From contig CM030718.1 in NCBI GenBank assembly GCA_017979445.1, positions 15,540,760 to 15,604,759 on the forward strand: DNA of 64,000 nt, written 5' to 3'. The position numbers and the translations under genes are program-made. Under the pieces are notes generated by a model. That model made no database searches and was not told where the DNA came from. It saw nothing but the letters and a program-made list of their open reading frames with translations. Shown here piece by piece: positions 33,054-44,464 of this stretch. This DNA comes from Akebia trifoliata. Its lineage: Eukaryota; Streptophyta; Magnoliopsida; Ranunculales; Lardizabalaceae. Each line of letters begins with the position of its first letter. Position 1 is the stretch's first letter.

Positions 33054-33833
33054 GAATGAAGGAATTTTGGAAAAGAATGAATGAATTTGGAGAAGACTGA
33101 TTAGAATGAATTTGGAAGAAAAATGATCGAATCTAAGAATGATTGGATCTGAAAAGGAATCTGCGAAAGAAAGAATTTAATCTCTAGGCGTAGTCAAATG
33201 TGAGATCCAAAGTGCTTTTGTTTGAACCTCAAGGTTTTATTCAAAAAGTTTTATGAATTTAAAACCTGAGTTTTTTATTTCTTTTGAACCTCAAAAGTTT
33301 TTCGAAAAACTGTTATCAAGAGGGTAACCTTAAGTTTGGGGTTCCTATTATTTTTTTTAGGATTAACATTGCTCAAAGACAAAATGCCCCTAGTTTGACA
33401 ATGTACGTGGCATTGAAGATAATTGGACACATCATGCAAAAATTAAAAAATGCCCCTAGTATAAGGGGGAAAAGTTACATTAAAGAAGAAAGAAAATGTC
33501 TCTTGTGTGAAGGTTTGAAATAATTGATTACCACAAGCGCAATAAAAACTCAACTTTTAATTTTGATTAATTTTATTGAAAGTTTTGAGTCAGGCTCAAA
33601 AGTGCAAAATTATTTCCTTTCGAGACTCATCATAGGATTCACCTTATCTCCCTTAATTCACTTGGGGAAGTAAACATTTTTAGATCGATCGTAGACAAGA
33701 ACTTGTGGCTTCTGAGTCTATGCCTGGTTTAAGCTAAGTATTGAACTTGATTATTCGGATTTCTGATGTTTCAGCTTGGACCGCTCTCAGCCTGGGATTT
33801 TCTTCTGTTTTTCTTTGCTGCTCTAACTTTTGC

Positions 33834-34032
33834 CTAGATCGCCTTTTTAGGTTTTCAATCTATCGAGCTTGCTCTTGCTTTTGCCTAGATCGTCTTTTCA
33901 GGTTTTCGATCTAGCGAGCTTTTCTTTTTTTTCTTAGTTCTGATTGTTGTTAAAGTTGTCCTTTTAGATTTTCAACCTTGCGAGCTTGCTTTAATTTTTG
34001 CCTAAGTCGCCCTTTTTGGGTTTTCAACTTAG
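33834..34032 (-). repeat. Element B 3'-UTR hairpin series (four units)
   Basis: Four stem-loops of about 30 bp are spaced ~50-65 bp apart. The arms (plus strand) are CTAGATCG/CAATCTAT (33834-33863), CTAGATCG/CGATCTAG (33885-33914, perfect 8 bp), AAAGTTG/CAACCT (33952-33978) and CTAAGTCG/CAACTTAG (34002-34032). Loops are alike (about 14-15 bases). Equivalent series occur in A and C. Confidence 0.75.
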
Positions 34033-34348
34033 CAGGCCTTTTCATTTTTTTAGCTTCTTCTTCTCCTTTGAACTTTTGGAGTTGCTGTCTGACCATGCTT
34101 TGTTATCTTCCTTGACTTTTCGCTCAGTACTTAGGAGGATTTTCATGGGTAGGCTTAGGACTGGGTATAAAAAAAAAGGAATTTTGAGGCTCAAAACCCG
34201 AATGCCCCTTGTGTGGCATTTCATTTAAAATTTTTTCTTTTTCCTTAAATTTTCTTCCCCATTTTAGATGATATTTCTTTTATTTTGAATTTTTTCTTGA
34301 TTTTTTTTATTGTGTGGGGAAATATATTTTTTTTATTTTGATGTGGTC

Positions 34349-34388
34349 GGGCCTGAAGTAACTCTTCAGGTTGCCTACGTACCCCAGA
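34349..34388 (-). other. Conserved post-pol motif, element B copy
   Basis: The minus strand reads GTACGTAGGCAACCTGAAGA then GTTACTTCAGGCCCG. It contains a perfect CCTGAAG/CTTCAGG stem. The same motif follows pol in A (41504-41540) and C (55443-55478). Confidence 0.75.
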
Positions 34389-34518
34389 ATTTTGGGATCA
34401 GACCAAAACGTAGTTCGAATCTTCCCTTCCTCAAGTTAGGTGATCGGGTTGAGAAAGAAAAAGGCATAATTTTTCTTTTTAAAAAGGTTGCAAAGGGGTT
34501 GAGAAAGGATATGTTGAA

Positions 34519-34523
34519 CTGGG
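34519..34523. repeat. Left TSD (CTGGG) of element A
   Basis: CTGGG directly precedes the A 5' LTR and is repeated exactly at 46169-46173 after its 3' LTR. The rejoined site matches element A's own copy of this region near 41360. Confidence 0.9.
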
Positions 34524-36227
34524 TGTAGACACCCCATTTTTTCATCCGCTTGATTAACCAAATCGTCAACCCGATCGCAAAAATTCCCAATGATGGATGT
34601 CTATTCCAATGCTTTATTTTGTTACCAGATATGTTTCAGAAATCTGGATGAGGTATCTCAAACTAACAAAACTTAGAAACCACGCTACGCTAGGAAAATA
34701 CGACCCCAGAAACATAGAAATCATCATCTTGCAAACCAAAAAGAAGTTTCACGATAAAAATCACTAAAAATGACTAAATTACCAAAATACCCCTAACATC
34801 AAAACAACCCTAAAGCCTGCATTACGCTTAGGAAAACCCACTCAAACACATAAAACAACAAATCGAAATCAAGTAAACTACTTCGCCAATTTTCACAAAA
34901 TTTGACAAAATTACGAAAATACCCTTCATAAAGTTCACGATCATTTCATACAAAAAACTTCATAAATGACAAAACCCAACATTCCCATTGAATTTCTTAT
35001 GAAAAACTGATTCCAAAACATCTTGGAACATTGAAAAACGACTTAAAACGTAAAAAATCCTCTCCGAGGGCAAAATGGTAATTTCATAATTTTAATAATT
35101 AAAAATTTCGAAATTAATAAATAAATCATAAAATAATGTAAAGTGAAACATTAATAAAATTAATTATAAAATTTAAACCAAAAAAATTGATCAATCAGGC
35201 TTTCAAGAAAAATTGTTGATGGTTCGCAAGATATTTTTTTAAGGACCCCTCCATTTGGGGGTCCGAAGAATCAAAGATATAATAGAGGGGGGTTCTCCAA
35301 AAATTTAAAGTCAATCAAGCAAGACTAAAGTCAAGATATTAAAATCAATCAAATAAGACTAAAGTCAAAATTAAAGTCAATTAAGTAAGACTAGAGTCAA
35401 GTATTAAAGTCAATCTCATAAGACTAAAGTCAAAACCCTAAATCAAAACCCTAATATAAATTAATCAAGTCAATCTCATAAGACTAAGGTCAAAACCCTA
35501 AATCAAAATCCAAATCTAAACTAATCAAGTCAATCTCATAAGACTAAAGTCAAAATCCTAAATTAAAACCTTAAAGACTAAGTCAAAACCCTAAAAGAAA
35601 CCCTAATGCTTCTAAAAAATTTATAAATAGGAGCCTCCACACCCTATTTTCGTATCAAAGAAAAAACCCTAGGAAAAGTAGGTGAAGAAGCCTCCACAAC
35701 CTCTCCAAAACTCTAATTTTGGAGTCTCAACTCCTTACCTAACACCCCTGCTATGATTTTAGCCAAAAAAACACCCAAAAACCTCTAAAAAACATCCCAA
35801 AAATCCACAACAAATTCGAAACACCCAGATCCAAGAAGGAGATACCTTACCTCGGAGATCAGAAATTAGATCCGGAGATAGAACAAGTAAGGAATACGGT
35901 ACAAGGGGCTGTTTTCACTAGATCTGAGGGAATAACACTTTTGCAGATCAAAGGTAAGATTTTCATTATTTTTTAATCTAGGTTTGTCATTAGCGATGTA
36001 GATTTATTTGGGATAAGTAGAGACCGGCAATGGCCGGGCGGGGTTGGTGCCTAACACCTTCCAACCCCGTAACATGATCTCCGGATTCAGTTTTTTATAG
36101 TAGATTAGTTCTTTTTTATCCATTGTAGGGTCAGTTTGGTTCCTAGACCATAATAACTAGGTGGCGACTCCCAAACCTCAAGGGTCAAAAGCGGATCTGC
36201 ACACCCCGCGGATCGAGGGCACTTTCA
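34524..36227 (+). repeat. Element A 5' LTR
   Basis: 1704 bp, TGTAGACACCCC to GAGGGCACTTTCA. A likely promoter TATA (TATAAATAG) is at 35622-35630. A PBS-like TGGCGACTCC lies inside at 36162-36171, 56 bp before the LTR end. Confidence 0.92.
35622..35630 (+). promoter_or_regulatory. Putative TATA box of element A 5' LTR
   Basis: TATAAATAG followed by GAGCCTCCACACCC. The same block is at 45563-45571 in the 3' LTR, and in inverse orientation in element B (near 30792) and in the solo LTR (near 3611), so it is conserved across the family. Confidence 0.6.
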
Positions 36228-36228
36228 G

Positions 36229-36246
36229 TGGCGACTCCACTGGGGA
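36229..36246 (+). promoter_or_regulatory. tRNA-Arg primer-binding site of element A
   Basis: TGGCGACTCCACTGGGGA begins two bases after the LTR end. From known plant tRNA-Arg(ACG) sequence this is a full complement of its 3' terminal 18 nt including CCA. tRNA-Arg priming is characteristic of Ogre/Tat-type elements. Confidence 0.88.
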
Positions 36247-39200
36247 CATTGAGGATCAAACTTTAAAAGCCCCGAGTATGGGATACGTCGCTAGTAGGAC
36301 TTTTTTATTTGATTTTTAATTAGTTGATTATTTGTTTATTGTGTTTTATTTATTTATGCTTTTCTTTATTCTTTTGGCTTAACTATAGATCATGTGATTC
36401 AATTTTGAATATCCTAATCCAGTATATCATTTTTTTTATGGTTCAATCGAAAGTCGCGAGATTTCAAAGGAATAGTTTTATTGAGGATGAAATAATGGTT
36501 TTTGGACCATGATTTTTTTTTACACATGTAATTATTTTTTGATTAAAAATTTAGGTATGTGCTTAATTTGGTATTTGACCATTTTCCTTAAAAAAAAAAA
36601 AAAAATCATAAATATATTTGTTTTTAGGATCGTCAACATTTTTTTATTTGATAGCCGATGTGAGGTGTATTCCTCAACAACATTTTTTATTCATTTATTA
36701 TTATTACTTTTTTTGTTAATTTTTAGTTTTCATTTTTTTAATTTTCAAAAAAAAAAAAAAAAACACAACAAGTGGTTAGGCGTGCTGCCCTATGAACAAC
36801 AAGGAAGAAAACAAAAAGAAAATAATTTTTTTTTAAAAGGTGCTGTCAACAAATGTGGGGGCTAGTGTGTAAAATAAAAAAATCGATTTTAAAAAAAAAT
36901 TTGGGGTTCTGTTTACAGCAACACATAAGTGGTGTGTAGTAAATAAAAACTGGTACATTTTACCGACAAGAGCTCCAACCGATCGGCTGAAACTTCGAAG
37001 GGTTATTGTCTCTCAAAAATCGATGTGGTCTTTGGCATTTTTACCATCTCATCTTCTTGAGATGATTGAATCAACTTGGGTGCATCGTTTTTTGACAGAG
37101 AACGAACACATCTCTCAGTTATATTGGCTGAAACCTCAGCCCAATCAGCGTTAATCTCATGTGTAAGAGGGGAAATCGTCATTCTACTTTCGGACATCAT
37201 CTTCTTAAGATGACGGAATCACTTGAGTTCATCGTTTCTAACAGAAAACAGACTCCTCTCTCTGATATATCGACTGAAATTTCAGCCCAATCAATGTTAA
37301 TCTCGCTCGAAATCGCTGATTCAAAGTAGATTATTTTAAAACCGACTCGAATTAAAGGGGTTCATCAGGAGTAAATCGGTTTTTCTTTCTCTATATTTTT
37401 CGAAGGAAACTTCCATGTTCGCTGGTTCAGGCCGTGGTGTATTCAGATTTTGAATGAGATGGAGACACGAACCATTCCATGCTAATCAAAGCAAACCCGA
37501 TGTGGATCGGTTTTTTCTCTTTAAAAAGGATTTTATGGCAGAAATTTCATGTTTTTCTTCAATCCAATTTTCTGATTTTTTTGAGAACCTCGATTCTATT
37601 TTGGTTTGGAAACGGGTAGATTAGTTTAAAGCTAAATATCATGATCTTGTTCATCGATTCCAATAAAATCAGCCACCAATCAACGCTGTAAACGAAATTT
37701 TTTGATCTAATGTCAGATTGTGTGCTGTAGTGACAGCACACATTAGTCTGATACAGATCTTTCTGACTTAGAAATATTCATCATAGAAATAAATAGGTTC
37801 TGATTTTTTTTGGTCGGTTTCATTATTTTTTATTTTATTTATTTATTTATTTATTTTTAGATCTCCTAGGGCCGATTATTTATGTTCCGTTTCGGGTTTG
37901 ATTTAGAATTTTTTTTCTAAGTAATTATCACACTGATTTTGGTTTTATGGAGCACATCATATCATGATGTTAATCAATATTTCCTTTATTTAATTGCAAA
38001 CAAGTTTGGTGTGATTTTTTTTTTTAGGTTATGATTTGATTTTTTATACATAGTTCTTTTTTGATTTTGAAATCATTTAAAAAAAAAATAAATAAGAAAG
38101 GGAGTTTTGGTACTCCTTGGCAAATTTTTTTTTTTTTTTTCAATTTGTTAAAAGAAAAGAATCATTGTTCCTTACCTCAGCAATCATCATTTCACCCTTA
38201 ATTTAATACCCTTTTGAGATTTTAAATTATTTTGGACCATCAAAATGACCCTTGATTGAAACACATAAAGAAATGTGCTAAATTAAATGTTTGCTTCTAA
38301 CATGGATATATGTTTGACATGCTTATCTTTAATCAGGTGATTTGAATAGTGTTGATCTCGATTAAATATTCATGTGATTGGTATGGTGTTTTATTTCGAT
38401 TAAATATTCATGTAATTCATGTTATAATGATTGGTTTGATTGGATCCATGGGCCTATGTGTTTGGAAAAAGCCCCGGGCACACCCCACCCTATGTTGCAC
38501 ACACCACATGCACGTTTATTGTTTTACTCACTTACACGTCTCATATAGCCAACGTGGCACTAGTGCGTGGCCCGGTCTCTTCGGAGATCCGACGTCATTC
38601 ATGAAAACCACAACTCCAGTCACGTACCTTAGGGTATATCAAACTGGGGGCATCAATATCGTCTGATCAGGTGATTCTGAGAGGTATATTGATGCACCCA
38701 GGCTGGAGCGACATGAGCCTTTGACCTATTGTGAGCCACACAGTCACATGTCCCGATTGCTAACGTAGTACTAGTACGTGGTCGGTCCCCACGTGGGATG
38801 CCAAACCATTTATGAAAACTACAACCCTTGACTTGTACCCGTAGGTATAAAAGCTAATTTAAGTATTTCAATTGCACTTCTTGGTCAAAATCGGTGCCTA
38901 AGCAAGATCTTACCCCGCTGTACCCTACTGTACGAGGGGGATAGACTACGTCTATTCTAGACGAGAGGTATTTAAGTGGGCCCTTGCTCAACATTGTGCG
39001 CCACCTCTCAACTGGAGATCAAATTGACTGTTTTTGGCTTCAGAGAAGTGAATTAAGGTTTTAGATTATCACCTATACGGTATATCAAATCAAGTCACCT
39101 CGTATCGAAAGGTATATAGGTGTGCTTGGGCAAGGGTGGCCAGATAAAAATGCATTGCACATAGTAAGCTTAGAGTCTAGAAACCTTCCCTTTAGGTCAC

Positions 39201-40209
39201 GACTCGAACTTATCATGGGTGTTCCCGGGTTGTTCATTGAATGGAATCTTATGAGACTTTGTGATTAATGTGGATGATGAGATCAGAGTGTATGATTGTC
39301 CCCAAGGATCAAAAATGTTATTTTTGGAAATTAAAATGGGTGCACCAACCCAATTAAAAAATCCATTTTAAACTTGACCCAGTCCATCTCGATCCAACGA
39401 TCATTATGGGCCGAGCCATTTGAATCAAAATGAAATTCAAACTTTTTTCTAATTCGGATTTTAAACCCATTTTAAAAGAAGGAAAATGTTTTCAAGAGAA
39501 AAATGTTTTCCAGAAGAGAAATGCTTTTCAAAAGTAAAATATTTTCTAGAAGAATAAGATTTTCCAAAAGGAAATGCTTTCCAAAAAGTTTTCTAAAAAA
39601 AAGAAAAGGAAGAAAAATATTTTTCAGAAAAAAATGGTTTACAAAAAATCTATTTTTGCATGAAAAATTATTGAAATATGTTTGTGGAAGTTGTTATTCA
39701 ATGAAAACATTATTTGTCATTATTTTTCAAGAGTGCAATAAAATTATTTTTCTGAATAATCATTACATTAATGAATTGTTTAATGGATTGGTGCACAAAA
39801 TTCAATAAAATCTCAGGGTTCATTTAAAATGTTATCAAGGGGGTGACACTGAAATTGGTTAAATTCACCTTTAAAGAGGTTTAAGGGTTATCATTGCGTC
39901 TAAGCTCAATCGTCCATCGTCTAGCTAGGGTTGTAAATTCGATCAGTTAGAGTAAACGTCAATATCAAATCGACAGTCAGAAATGACCTCAAAATTTCTC
40001 AACATCGTCCAGTTGTTCTTTGAAGATCATAGTGCTTCAATCCTACCGGTTATAAGCAATATCTCAGTCCCCAGTCCTAATCAAACTCGTGTGGGTACTT
40101 GTCTTGAGTTTTCATGAGTCATTTGGGTTAACTCGAGTCCTTTTTTCCAGCAAGGTCATGTCTTCCTTAGATTGAGTCTACTCTTTCCTATTGAGTCAGG
40201 TTAGTTCAT
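36247..40209 (+). other. Element A leader and gag-region remnant, no intact ORF
   Basis: A long untranslated leader with many A and T runs (for example 36589-36606, 38124-38142). A diverged direct duplication of ~115 bp lies at about 37045-37160 and 37194-37310. From about 38340 the sequence is shared, inverted, with element B (47300-49350). A module near 38530-38645 recurs diverged at 38738-38850. A short-period GGAAAAT/TTTTC-rich tract lies at 39480-39660. I find no gag-like protein sequence. Confidence 0.6.
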
Positions 40210-41335
40210 CGAGTCTATAGAGGTGTCTGTTGCCCTATCTGAAATTGATCGGATAAAGGAAATTTTTGAGTACCTCGAGCGCATTAACGAATTAACTAAT
40301 AATTTGATAGATTTCGTTTCTGAACAAGAAGATAAGAGTCGGGCTCAACCTTTAATCGATAAAGGAAAGGTTTTTGACCTCGAAACAAAAAAATAATTCC
40401 TAAAGAGAATCAAATAGAAACCATCTTATCCCTAAAGGAACATGAGGGAATAATGAATTTACTCAGAAATTTCAAAAGACTTGTTCGTGTGATCATATGA
40501 GGGTATGTTACGTACAAGCTTGGGTGGTGTTCAACACGGAATAGATACTCGTCTATATCGATGGAATCAAAGAAGATGTTATAAAATATATCAGCACTAT
40601 CCTTACTACATCTTGAGTTTCAAATCACATATTATCAGTCGATATGGGGGTACCTTTTGAACTGATCTCTGATAATGGGTCGTACTTCAAAGCATAAATC
40701 ATTACTCTATGTTTAAAGTTGAAGATCTGGAAGCACAAATGATCCCCCTACCGTCTTTAGATCAATGGAACGGTTGAAATAGTTAGTAAGAGTCTCAAGA
40801 CTATCACCAGGAAAATGTGTCAATCACATCGAGATTGGTCAGAAAAATTATTATTCACGCTATGGACATATCGAACTTCAATTCGATCCTCTAGTGGACC
40901 TACTCCCTACTCCTTAGTGTATGGCATGGAAGCAGTCTTGCCAGTTGAAATGGAAATTTCATCTCTCAGGGTCTTGCTGGAAAATCATTTGTTAGAAACA
41001 GATTGGGTTCGTCAGTAGTATGAAGAATTAAACTTGATCAAAGAAAACGAGTTAAAGCGCTGTACCATGTGCAAGCTTATCTAAGAAGAGTCACCCGTGC
41101 ATTTGACAAAAAGGTCAAAGCTCATCACTTACAATTCAAGGATTTAACTATCAGACTTCAAAGAAAATTAAACACTCTTCCTCGACTATAGGAGAAAGTC
41201 TGAACCCAATTAAAGAAATTCATCATCAAGGAAATATTACCAGGAAAAGCTGTCAGACTTCAAGATCATGATGGAATTGAATTTCCAAAGTCAACCAACC
41301 TTGACCGAATCAAACGGTACTACATTTAAGGAGGC
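40210..41335 (+). pseudogene. Element A pol remnant (RT N-terminal edge joined to integrase C-terminal half)
   Basis: Near 40470-40545 broken frames read KDLFV, a stop and SYEGML, corresponding to the segment just before the Ty3/gypsy reverse transcriptase. At 40650-40697 the integrase-like ELISDNGSYFKA appears, with the second catalytic Asp of the DDE triad in SDNG. At 40815-41018 the frame WTYRTSIRSSSGPTPYSLVY, GMEAVLPVEME follows, the typical end of the integrase core. Reverse transcriptase, RNase H and the first half of integrase are missing between about 40545 and 40650. Stops and frameshifts are frequent. Confidence 0.8.
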
Positions 41336-41503
41336 CATCTTTGACCGAATCAATTCTCCTGTTACCTAGTTCAATATATCCTTTCTCAACCCCTTTGCAG
41401 CCTTTTCAAAAAGGAAAATTATGCCTTTTTCTTTCTCAGCCCGATCACCTAACCTAGGGAAGGGAAGTTCCGAACTACATTTTGGTCTGATCCCAAAAAT
41501 TTG

Positions 41504-41540
41504 AGGTACGTAGGCAACCTGAGAAGTTACTTCAGGCCCG
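41504..41540 (+). other. Conserved post-pol motif, element A copy
   Basis: GGTACGTAGGCAACCTGAGA then AGTTACTTCAGGCCCG. It is almost identical in B and C and lies between the pol stop and the hairpin series. It contains inverted CCTGA/TCAGG arms. Confidence 0.75.
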
Positions 41541-41855
41541 ACCACATCAAAATAAAAAAAATAGATTCCTCGACAAAGGAAAAATCTAAAAAGAAAAAAA
41601 TTCAAAAGAAAAAGAAATATCATCCAAAATGGGGAAGAAAGTTCAAGAAAAAAAATTTAAATGAAATGCTACACAAGGGGCATTTGGGTTTTTTGAGCCT
41701 CAAAATTTCTTTCTTTTTATGCCTAGTCCCAAGCCTACTTATAAAAGTCCTCCTAAGTACCATTTGAAAAAGTCAAGGAGGGTAGCGAAACATGATCAGA
41801 CAGTAATTCTAGAAGGTCAGAGGAGAAGAAAAAGAAAAAAAAATGATGAAGCCTA

Positions 41856-42051
41856 CTAAGTTGAAAACCCGAAAATGGCAACTTAGGTAAAAATTAAGGT
41901 AAGCTCGCAAAGTTGAAAATCTGAAAGGACAACTTGTCAACAATTAGAGTCAAGAAAAAAGAAAAAGCTCGCTAGATCGAAAACTTGAAAAGGCAATCTA
42001 TGCAAAAGTTAGAGCAAGCTCGATAGATTGAAAACCTGAAAAGACGATCTA
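41856..42051 (+). repeat. Element A 3'-UTR hairpin series (four units)
   Basis: The arms are CTAAGTTG/CAACTTAG (41856-41886, perfect 8 bp), AAGTTG/CAACTT (41910-41935), TAGAT/ATCTA (41973-42000) and TAGATTG/CGATCTA (42024-42051, one T-G pair). Loops share a GAAAAYYYGAAAR pattern. The arm sequence differs between units but complementarity is kept. Confidence 0.78.
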
Positions 42052-42786
42052 GGCAAAAGTTAGAGCAATAAAAAAAAAATCCCAAGCTGAGAGCAGTTCG
42101 AGCTGAAACATCAGAAGTCCGAATAATCAAGTTCAATACTCAGCTTAAACCAGGCATAGATTCAGAAGCCACAAGTATCTTGTCTACGATTGATCTGAAA
42201 ATCCCTACTTCCCCAAGTGAACCAATGGAGAGAAGGGTGAATTCTATGATGAGTCTCAAAAGAAAATATTTTGTTATCTTGAGCCTGACTCAAAATCTTC
42301 AATAAAATTAATCAAAATTAAAAGTTGGATCTTTATTGCGCTTGTGGTAATCAAATATTTCAAACCTTCATACAAAGGGTATTTTTTTCTTTTTCCTCTA
42401 AATATGTAATTTTCCCCCTTATACCAGGGGCATTTTTTAATGATGTGTTCAATGCCATGTTTATTGTCAAACTAGGGACATTTTGTTTTTGAGCAATGTT
42501 AATCCTAAAAGATAATGAGAACTCCAAACTTAAGGTTACCCTCTTGATAGCAGTTTTTCGAAAAACTCTTGAGGTTTAAAAGAAATAAAAACTCAGGTTT
42601 TAAATTCACAAAACTTTTTTGATAAAACCTTGAGGTTCAAACAAATGCATTCCGAATCTCACATAAGAGATAGGGCATCCATTCTGTCCCAAATCTATTC
42701 ATTCCCAGATTCAACCACTCTTTTCCAGATTCATTTCAATCGTTTCTCTCCCAGATTTATTTCTTTGTTCTCAGTTTTACTCAGTC

Positions 42787-44125
42787 AGATGCCGTCGAGG
42801 GTTTTCTCGGAACTATGCTCAGATGCCGCCAAGGGTTTTCTTGGAATTATGCTCAAATGCTGCCGAGGGTTTTCTCGGAACTATGCTCAGATGCCGCCAA
42901 GGGTTTTCTTGGAATTATGCTCAGATGCCGCCGAGGATTTTCTCGGAACTATGCTCAGATGCCGCCTAGGGTTTTCTTGGAATTATGCTCAGATGCCGCC
43001 GAGGGTTTTCTCAGAACTATGCTCAGATGCCGCCAAAGGTTTTCTTGGAATTATGCTCAGATGCCGCCAAGAGTTTTCTTGGAATTATGCTCAAATGCCG
43101 CCGAGAGTTTTCTCGGAACTATGCTCAGATGCCGCAAAGGGTTTTCTTAAAATTATGCTCAGATGCCGCCAAGGGTTTTCTTGGAATTATGCTCAGATGC
43201 TGCCAAGGGTTTTCTTGGAACTATGCTCAGATGCCGCCGAGGGTTTTCTCGGAACTATGCTCAGATGCCGCCAAGGGTTTTCTTGGAATTATGCTCAGAT
43301 GCCACCAAGGGTTTTCTTGGAATTATGCTCAGATGCCATCGAGGGTTTTCTCGGAACTATGCTCAGATGCCGCCAAGGGTTTTCTTGGAATTATGCTAAG
43401 ATGCCGCCGAGGGTTTTCTAGGAACTATGCTCAGATGCCGCCGAGGGTTTTCTCGGAACTATGCTTAGATGCCGCCAAAGGTTTTCTTGGAATTATACTA
43501 AGATGCCGCCAAGGGTTTACTTGGAATTATGCTCAGATGCCGTCGAGGGTTTTCTCGGAACTATGCTCAGATGCCGCCAAGGGTTTTCTTGGAATTATGC
43601 GAATTATGCTCAGATGCCGCCGAGGGTTTTCTTGGAATTATGCTCAGATGTCACCAAGGGTTTTCTTGGAATTATGCTCAGATGCCGCCGAGGGTTTTCT
43701 CGAAACTATGCTCAGATGCCGCCGAGGGTTTTCTTGGAACTATGTTCAGATGCCGCCGAGGGTTTTCTCGGAACTATGCTCAGATGCCGCCAAGGGTTTT
43801 CTTGGAATTATGCTCAGATGCCGCCAAGGATTTTCTTAGAATTATGCTAAGATGCCGCCGAGGGTTTTTTCGGAACTATGCTCAAATGCCGCGAAGGGTT
43901 TTCTTGGAATTATGCTCAGATGTCGTCGACGATTTTCTCGGAACTATGCTCAGATGCCGCTGAGGGTTTTCTCGGAACTATGCTCAGATGCCGCCAAGGG
44001 TTTTCTTGGAACTATGCTCATATGCTGCCGAGGGTTTTCTCGGAACTATGCTCAGTTACCGTCAAGGGTTTTCTCGAAATTATGCTCAGATGCCGCCAAG
44101 GGTTTTCTTGGATTTATGCTCAGTT
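42787..44125 (+). repeat. Element A 34-bp tandem repeat array (~39 copies), hairpin monomers of two types
   Basis: The monomer is ATGCCGCCAAGGGTTTTCTT then GGAATTATGCTCAG. Two types interleave: CCAAG-GGTTTT-CTTGG with AATTATG, and CCGAG-GGTTTT-CTCGG with AACTATG. In both, the arms pair over 5 bp. Mixed monomers are few and mostly give a G-T pair (for example near 43621 and 43724). The 34-bp period has no stop in any frame, so several long overlapping open frames (up to 284 codons) arise. I treat them as artefacts of the repeat. Confidence 0.92.
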
Positions 44126-44451
44126 TATATTTACTTCATGCTCAGATTTGACTCATTTCCAACTCAAACTCTTTGAAATCTATCTCAGATTTTGAGCCCA
44201 CACACTTGCACAGTTGTTACATCAGTCAAGGATAATTTTCAAAAATTCAAGGATCTGACACTGCCAGTGAGAGCTCGCTCTCAAGGACCTGACAATTTTC
44301 TAGTTCGGGGAGAGTTATACGCTCAAGGATCCGAACACCCCGACGAATTGTTAAATCAGGTTGCAAAATGAACTGTCACTAGCTTTGACATTTGGATATC
44401 GCACTATCTACCAAAATAGATTTGCTATATAGTTTGCTTCAACCCTCTACC

Positions 44452-44464
44452 AAAGAGGGGCATC
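44452..44464 (+). promoter_or_regulatory. Element A polypurine tract
   Basis: AAAGAGGGGCATC runs directly into the 3' LTR start TGTAGACACC. The same tract is present in B and C. Confidence 0.8.

Noticed and set aside
32328..44125. Regular 33/34-bp repeats resembling a CRISPR array
   Set aside because: The repeats are contiguous with no unique spacers, lie in plant retrotransposon UTRs, and there are no cas genes.
42630..44195. Long overlapping plus-strand open frames up to 284 codons (MLRCRQGFSWNYAQ-type repeats)
   Set aside because: They are translations of the 34-bp tandem array in all three frames, with no domain, no codon structure and no homology outside the array.
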